Part shown: positions 6,720-8,913 of the stretch, piece after piece
Layout of the letters: each line of letters begins with the position of its first letter
Numbering within the stretch: position 1 is the stretch's first letter
NCBI GenBank assembly: GCA_030639705.1
Contig: DAOWKX010000053.1
Coordinates: forward strand, 1 to 8,913
Direction: 5' to 3'
From: Candidatus Aminicenantota bacterium
GTDB taxonomy: Bacteria; Acidobacteriota; Aminicenantia; UBA2199
DNA length: 8,913 bases
Made by a program: the position numbers and the translations under genes
The notes under the pieces: model-generated
The model's input: the letters and a program-made list of their open reading frames with translations, nothing else
Told to the model about the DNA's origin: nothing
The model's database searches: none

Positions 6720-7350
6720 GATTGGATTACTGGGAGGGACGTTTAATCCTGTTCATCATGGCCATATTGAACTGGGGCAGCGGGTCTTGAATGCGTTCAA
6801 CCTGAATAAAATACTATATATTATATCTGCAAATCCGCCCCATAAAAATACGGTTGATCTTCCCCCTGCTCCGGTTCGATGGGAAATGTTGAAAAGAGCC
6901 CTGACCTCTTTTCCAAATCTCGTTCCCTGTGATGTTGAAATGAAGCGTTCCAATCCCTCATGGACCTACAGGACCATCAATATATTAAAATCCCAGTATT
7001 CGGGACAGAATTTTTACTTCCTGTCCGGGAGCGAGGGTTTTTTGAAAATTAAAACCTGGAAAAATTACAGAAAGCTTCTGTCCTCGGTGTTTTTTATCGT
7101 TATCTTAAGAAAGGGGGGGCATAAAGAGAAATTGGAAACATTATTGAAAGAGGAGAATGTGAGCTTCTGTTATGATCAGAATTCCAGTCCTGCATTACCC
7201 TGTATACATTTTTATTCATATGAGTCGGATAAATTGCAGCTTTCCTCTACACTGATCAGAGAAAAGATTCAAGTTTGCGAATCGGTGGGAAAATTAGTAC
7301 CGAAGGAGGTATTGAAATTTATGAAGGAGAACAATTTATATGGATTTTAG
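6709..7350 (+). CDS. nadD: nicotinate-nucleotide adenylyltransferase NadD
   Basis: NadD joins ATP and nicotinate mononucleotide to make deamido-NAD in NAD synthesis. The 213-residue protein shows the nucleotidyltransferase motif GGTFNPVHHGH (9-19), then NPPHK (42-46), WKNYRKLL (117-124) and the C-terminal LSSTLIREKI (178-187) with KLVPKEVLKFM. This is normal family length. One oddity: the usual G-x-D after the central strand (as in IIGQD or IIGAD) reads GSE, so the conserved Asp is Glu109. The ATG overlaps the obg stop region by 11 bases and has no SD, so translation is probably coupled to obg. The next gene, rsfS, overlaps its last 11 bases. NadD next to rsfS is a common bacterial arrangement, which supports the call. 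Confidence 0.94.
   Translation: MKNKIGLLGGTFNPVHHGHIELGQRVLNAFNLNKILYIISANPPHKNTVDLPPAPVRWEMLKRALTSFPNLVPCDVEMKRSNPSWTYRTINILKSQYSGQNFYFLSGSEGFLKIKTWKNYRKLLSSVFFIVILRKGGHKEKLETLLKEENVSFCYDQNSSPALPCIHFYSYESDKLQLSSTLIREKIQVCESVGKLVPKEVLKFMKENNLYGF
7324..7329 (+). promoter_or_regulatory. Shine-Dalgarno of rsfS inside nadD
   Basis: AAGGAG lies ten bases before the ATG at 7340, within the last codons of nadD. It supports 7340 as the rsfS start even though this adds about 20 residues ahead of the conserved domain. Confidence 0.6.
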
Positions 7351-7735
7351 TGAGTATGAATACATTTCAGAGGAGTTGAAAAAAAGAAGAATACCGCCCA
7401 TAATCAAACGGGTCGTTTCGATTATGCTGGATAAAAAAGGTGAAAAAATTGTGGTGATAAAACTAAAGGGTGTAAGTGATATTACCGATTTCATGATTAT
7501 TTGCCACGGGAATTCCGTTAGACAGAATAAAGCCATTTCCGATGAAGTGCAGGGAAAGCTTAGAAAAGAATATCGGTTGAAAGCCTTCAGTGTCGAAGGC
7601 AATACCAGTACGGATTGGATTCTTCTTGATTATATTGATTTTGTGGTACATGTTTTCTCTCCGGAAAATAGAGAGAAATATGCTCTGGAAAAATTATGGA
7701 TGGATGGAAAAAGATATCATTTTTACCGGGATTAG
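7340..7735 (+). CDS. rsfS: ribosomal silencing factor RsfS (Iojap family)
   Basis: RsfS binds L14 on the 50S subunit and blocks joining of the 30S subunit, lowering translation during starvation. The 131-residue product matches the family from about residue 20: IIKRVVSIMLDKKGEKIVVIK, then VSDITDFMIICHG (45-57), NSVRQNKAISDEV (58-70), VEGNTSTDWILLDYIDFVV (85-103) and HVFSPENREKYALEKLW (104-120). The first 20 residues are a polar extension of unknown role. The conserved Gly of the LLDYGD stretch is Ile99 here, a mild oddity. The ATG overlaps nadD by 11 bases and has its own SD. The 3' end overlaps the AAA+ gene by about 32 bases. Confidence 0.93.
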   Translation: MDFSEYEYISEELKKRRIPPIIKRVVSIMLDKKGEKIVVIKLKGVSDITDFMIICHGNSVRQNKAISDEVQGKLRKEYRLKAFSVEGNTSTDWILLDYIDFVVHVFSPENREKYALEKLWMDGKRYHFYRD

Positions 7736-8624
7736 GCATTTAAAGGACCAAAAGTCCCTGGAAGTCAAGGAAAAAATAGAGAAGATCGCCCATTTGAATA
7801 CCAATGTCCTGATTTATGGTGAAACCGGTGTGGGTAAGGATTTCTGGGTCTATCACCTGTACCAGATTAGCGGCGCTGATAAGCTTCTGAATTTAAACTG
7901 CGGTGATGTTCCCGAGACTCTCCTGGAGAGTGAATGGTTTGGGTATAAGCAAGGGGCTTTTACCGGTGCAAACCGTGACTATGAGGGTAAATGGAAGCAT
8001 GCCCGGGACGGGATTTTATTTTTAAATCAGATTGATTTGTTAAGTATTAATTTACAGTCCCGTCTGCTCCGTATCATTGAACGAAAAAAGTATTTTCCCC
8101 TGGGATCCAACCAGGAACAGACAATTGATGCGCGATTTATATTTTCAGCAGACAGCAATATCGAAGACAAAGTCAGGAGTGGTGAATTTCGTCAGGACCT
8201 CTTTTACCGTATTTCAGCCTATAAAATACATATTCCGCCCTTAAGAGAAAGAAAGAAGGACATTCTACCTCTGGTGCTGCACTTTGCAAAAAAAGCGGGT
8301 TTAAAAGTGGCAATCAGCCGGAAAGGGATAAAAAGGCTTAAAACCTATCGATGGGGTGGTAACATCAGAGAAATTGAAAGTTTTATTAATAATGTTTCCA
8401 TCTCCCGGTCAGAACTGGTGGACGAGGATATTTATGATCTGCACCTGAAGGCAATGGATTTGCTGGATACCATGAAGGATTCGGATCTGTCACTCCTGCA
8501 ACTGGAGCGTGAATATATTTTTTATTTACTAAAGAAATACCGCAGCAAAGTAAAGGTGGCAGACATATTAAAAATATCAAGAAAATCCCTCTATAATAAA
8601 TTGAAGAAATATGAAGACCATTGA
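7704..8624 (+). CDS. PspF-like sigma54-activator AAA+ protein with altered Walker B and a Fis-type HTH
   Basis: This 306-residue protein has no receiver or other sensor domain, only an AAA+ domain (about 5-245) and a C-terminal Fis-type helix-turn-helix (about 281-303, KVADILKISRKSLYNKL). Preserved are Walker A GETGVGKD (39-46), Asn65 (PspF N64 position), the sigma54-contact loop GAFTGA (84-89), arginine-finger segment FRQDLFYR (162-169) and WGGNIREIE (217-225). Walker B, normally LFLDEI, reads LFLNQI: Asn108 and Gln109 replace the Asp and Glu needed for Mg and water activation. Sensor I Thr-Asn is Ala149-Asp150. By known PspF chemistry this should bind but barely hydrolyse ATP. ATG 7704 is chosen because it matches PspF spacing; ATG 7680 is possible. 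Longer starts only read the rsfS shadow frame. It overlaps rsfS and rlmH, so it is co-transcribed with them. Its targets are unknown. Confidence 0.88.
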   Translation: MEKDIIFTGIRHLKDQKSLEVKEKIEKIAHLNTNVLIYGETGVGKDFWVYHLYQISGADKLLNLNCGDVPETLLESEWFGYKQGAFTGANRDYEGKWKHARDGILFLNQIDLLSINLQSRLLRIIERKKYFPLGSNQEQTIDARFIFSADSNIEDKVRSGEFRQDLFYRISAYKIHIPPLRERKKDILPLVLHFAKKAGLKVAISRKGIKRLKTYRWGGNIREIESFINNVSISRSELVDEDIYDLHLKAMDLLDTMKDSDLSLLQLEREYIFYLLKKYRSKVKVADILKISRKSLYNKLKKYEDH

Positions 8625-8913
8625 ACTGATATGTATCGGAGGCCTTAAATTTAAGGAATTAAAGCCGGTTGAGCAAAAATTCGTCAAGCGGATTAATGGT
8701 TTTTTTAAATTTACCCTCACCCAGCTGAAAGATATCGGCTTAACGGATGAACGCCTGGTTAAAGAAAAAGAGGCAGAAAAGATTCAAAAACATCTAAACC
8801 GTGATGATTTTGTCATTGGCCTGGATGAAAGGGGCAGGCAGATGAGTTCTACCGAGTTTGCTGGATTTTTATCCCGCGAAATTACCAGGGCCCGTGGCCG
8901 TATCGTTTTTTTA
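8611..8913 (+). CDS. rlmH: 23S rRNA pseudouridine-1915 N3-methyltransferase RlmH, N-terminal 101 residues (cut by window end)
   Basis: RlmH is a small SPOUT methyltransferase that uses SAM to methylate pseudouridine 1915 of helix 69 in 23S rRNA on the assembled 70S ribosome. The start MKTIELICIGGLKFKELKP and a basic helical part match the family N-terminus. The diagnostic block FVIGLDERGRQMSSTEFAGF (72-91) and GRIVFL at the window edge lead into the SAM-binding knot, which lies outside. The family is about 155 residues, so roughly 50 are missing. ATG at 8611 overlaps the AAA+ gene by 14 bases with only a weak GAAG upstream, so coupled translation is likely. It extends the operon of large-subunit factors. 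Confidence 0.93.
   Translation, partial: MKTIELICIGGLKFKELKPVEQKFVKRINGFFKFTLTQLKDIGLTDERLVKEKEAEKIQKHLNRDDFVIGLDERGRQMSSTEFAGFLSREITRARGRIVFL

Noticed and set aside
7590..7703. N-terminal extension of the AAA+ frame with a hydrophobic stretch resembling a membrane anchor
   Set aside because: It lies wholly inside rsfS in another frame; the hydrophobic run is the shadow of the conserved LLDY...FVVHVF coding sequence. The family fold starts at about 7704.

Overview
The window reads as ordinary chromosome from a Gram-negative (diderm) bacterium of moderate to low GC, about 40% by eye. Diderm is inferred from a WaaE/KdtX-like sugar transferase of the kind that builds lipopolysaccharide core, and from an exported beta-propeller protein. 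A PdxA gene points to the DXP-dependent vitamin B6 route. The rplU-rpmA-obg-nadD-rsfS-rlmH order is shared by many phyla, so it does not fix the lineage. A deep-branching, non-proteobacterial group (Acidobacteriota/Aminicenantota-like) is only a guess.

Layout. 1-171 is the 3' end of pdxA (+). 223-975 is a family-2 glycosyltransferase on the minus strand, converging on pdxA. 976-1080 is a divergent promoter region. 1081-2301 is an unrecognised 406-residue membrane-anchored protein. 2454-4781 is an exported 775-residue protein made of YVTN/NHL-like beta-propeller repeats. From 4796 to the window end runs a translation and ribosome-biogenesis cluster: a good sigma70-type promoter, rplU (L21 with a long basic tail), rpmA (L27), a 119-base gap holding a possible 23-codon leader ORF, then obg, nadD, rsfS, a PspF-like AAA+ sigma54-activator homologue, and rlmH (cut by the window end).

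From obg onward every gene overlaps the next (about 11, 11, 32 and 14 bases), so they are almost certainly co-transcribed and translationally coupled. Obg, RsfS and RlmH all act on the large ribosomal subunit, while L21 and L27 are parts of it; NadD supplies NAD. The odd member is the AAA+ protein. It keeps Walker A, an intact GAFTGA loop, both arginine fingers and a Fis-type helix-turn-helix, but the Walker B Asp-Glu pair reads Asn-Gln and the sensor I Thr-Asn pair reads Ala-Asp. It therefore looks like an activator homologue that can bind ATP, sigma54 and DNA but should hydrolyse ATP poorly or not at all. This is the most unusual thing in the window.

Secondary points of interest are the uncharacterised membrane/propeller gene pair, a divergent promoter pair that would give near-leaderless mRNAs, the L21 tail, an Asp-to-Glu change in NadD, and the aromatic-rich leader ORF that overlaps the SD-less start of obg. 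No RNA genes, insertion sequences, CRISPR arrays or attachment sites were seen. No gene-free stretch exceeds about 150 bases.
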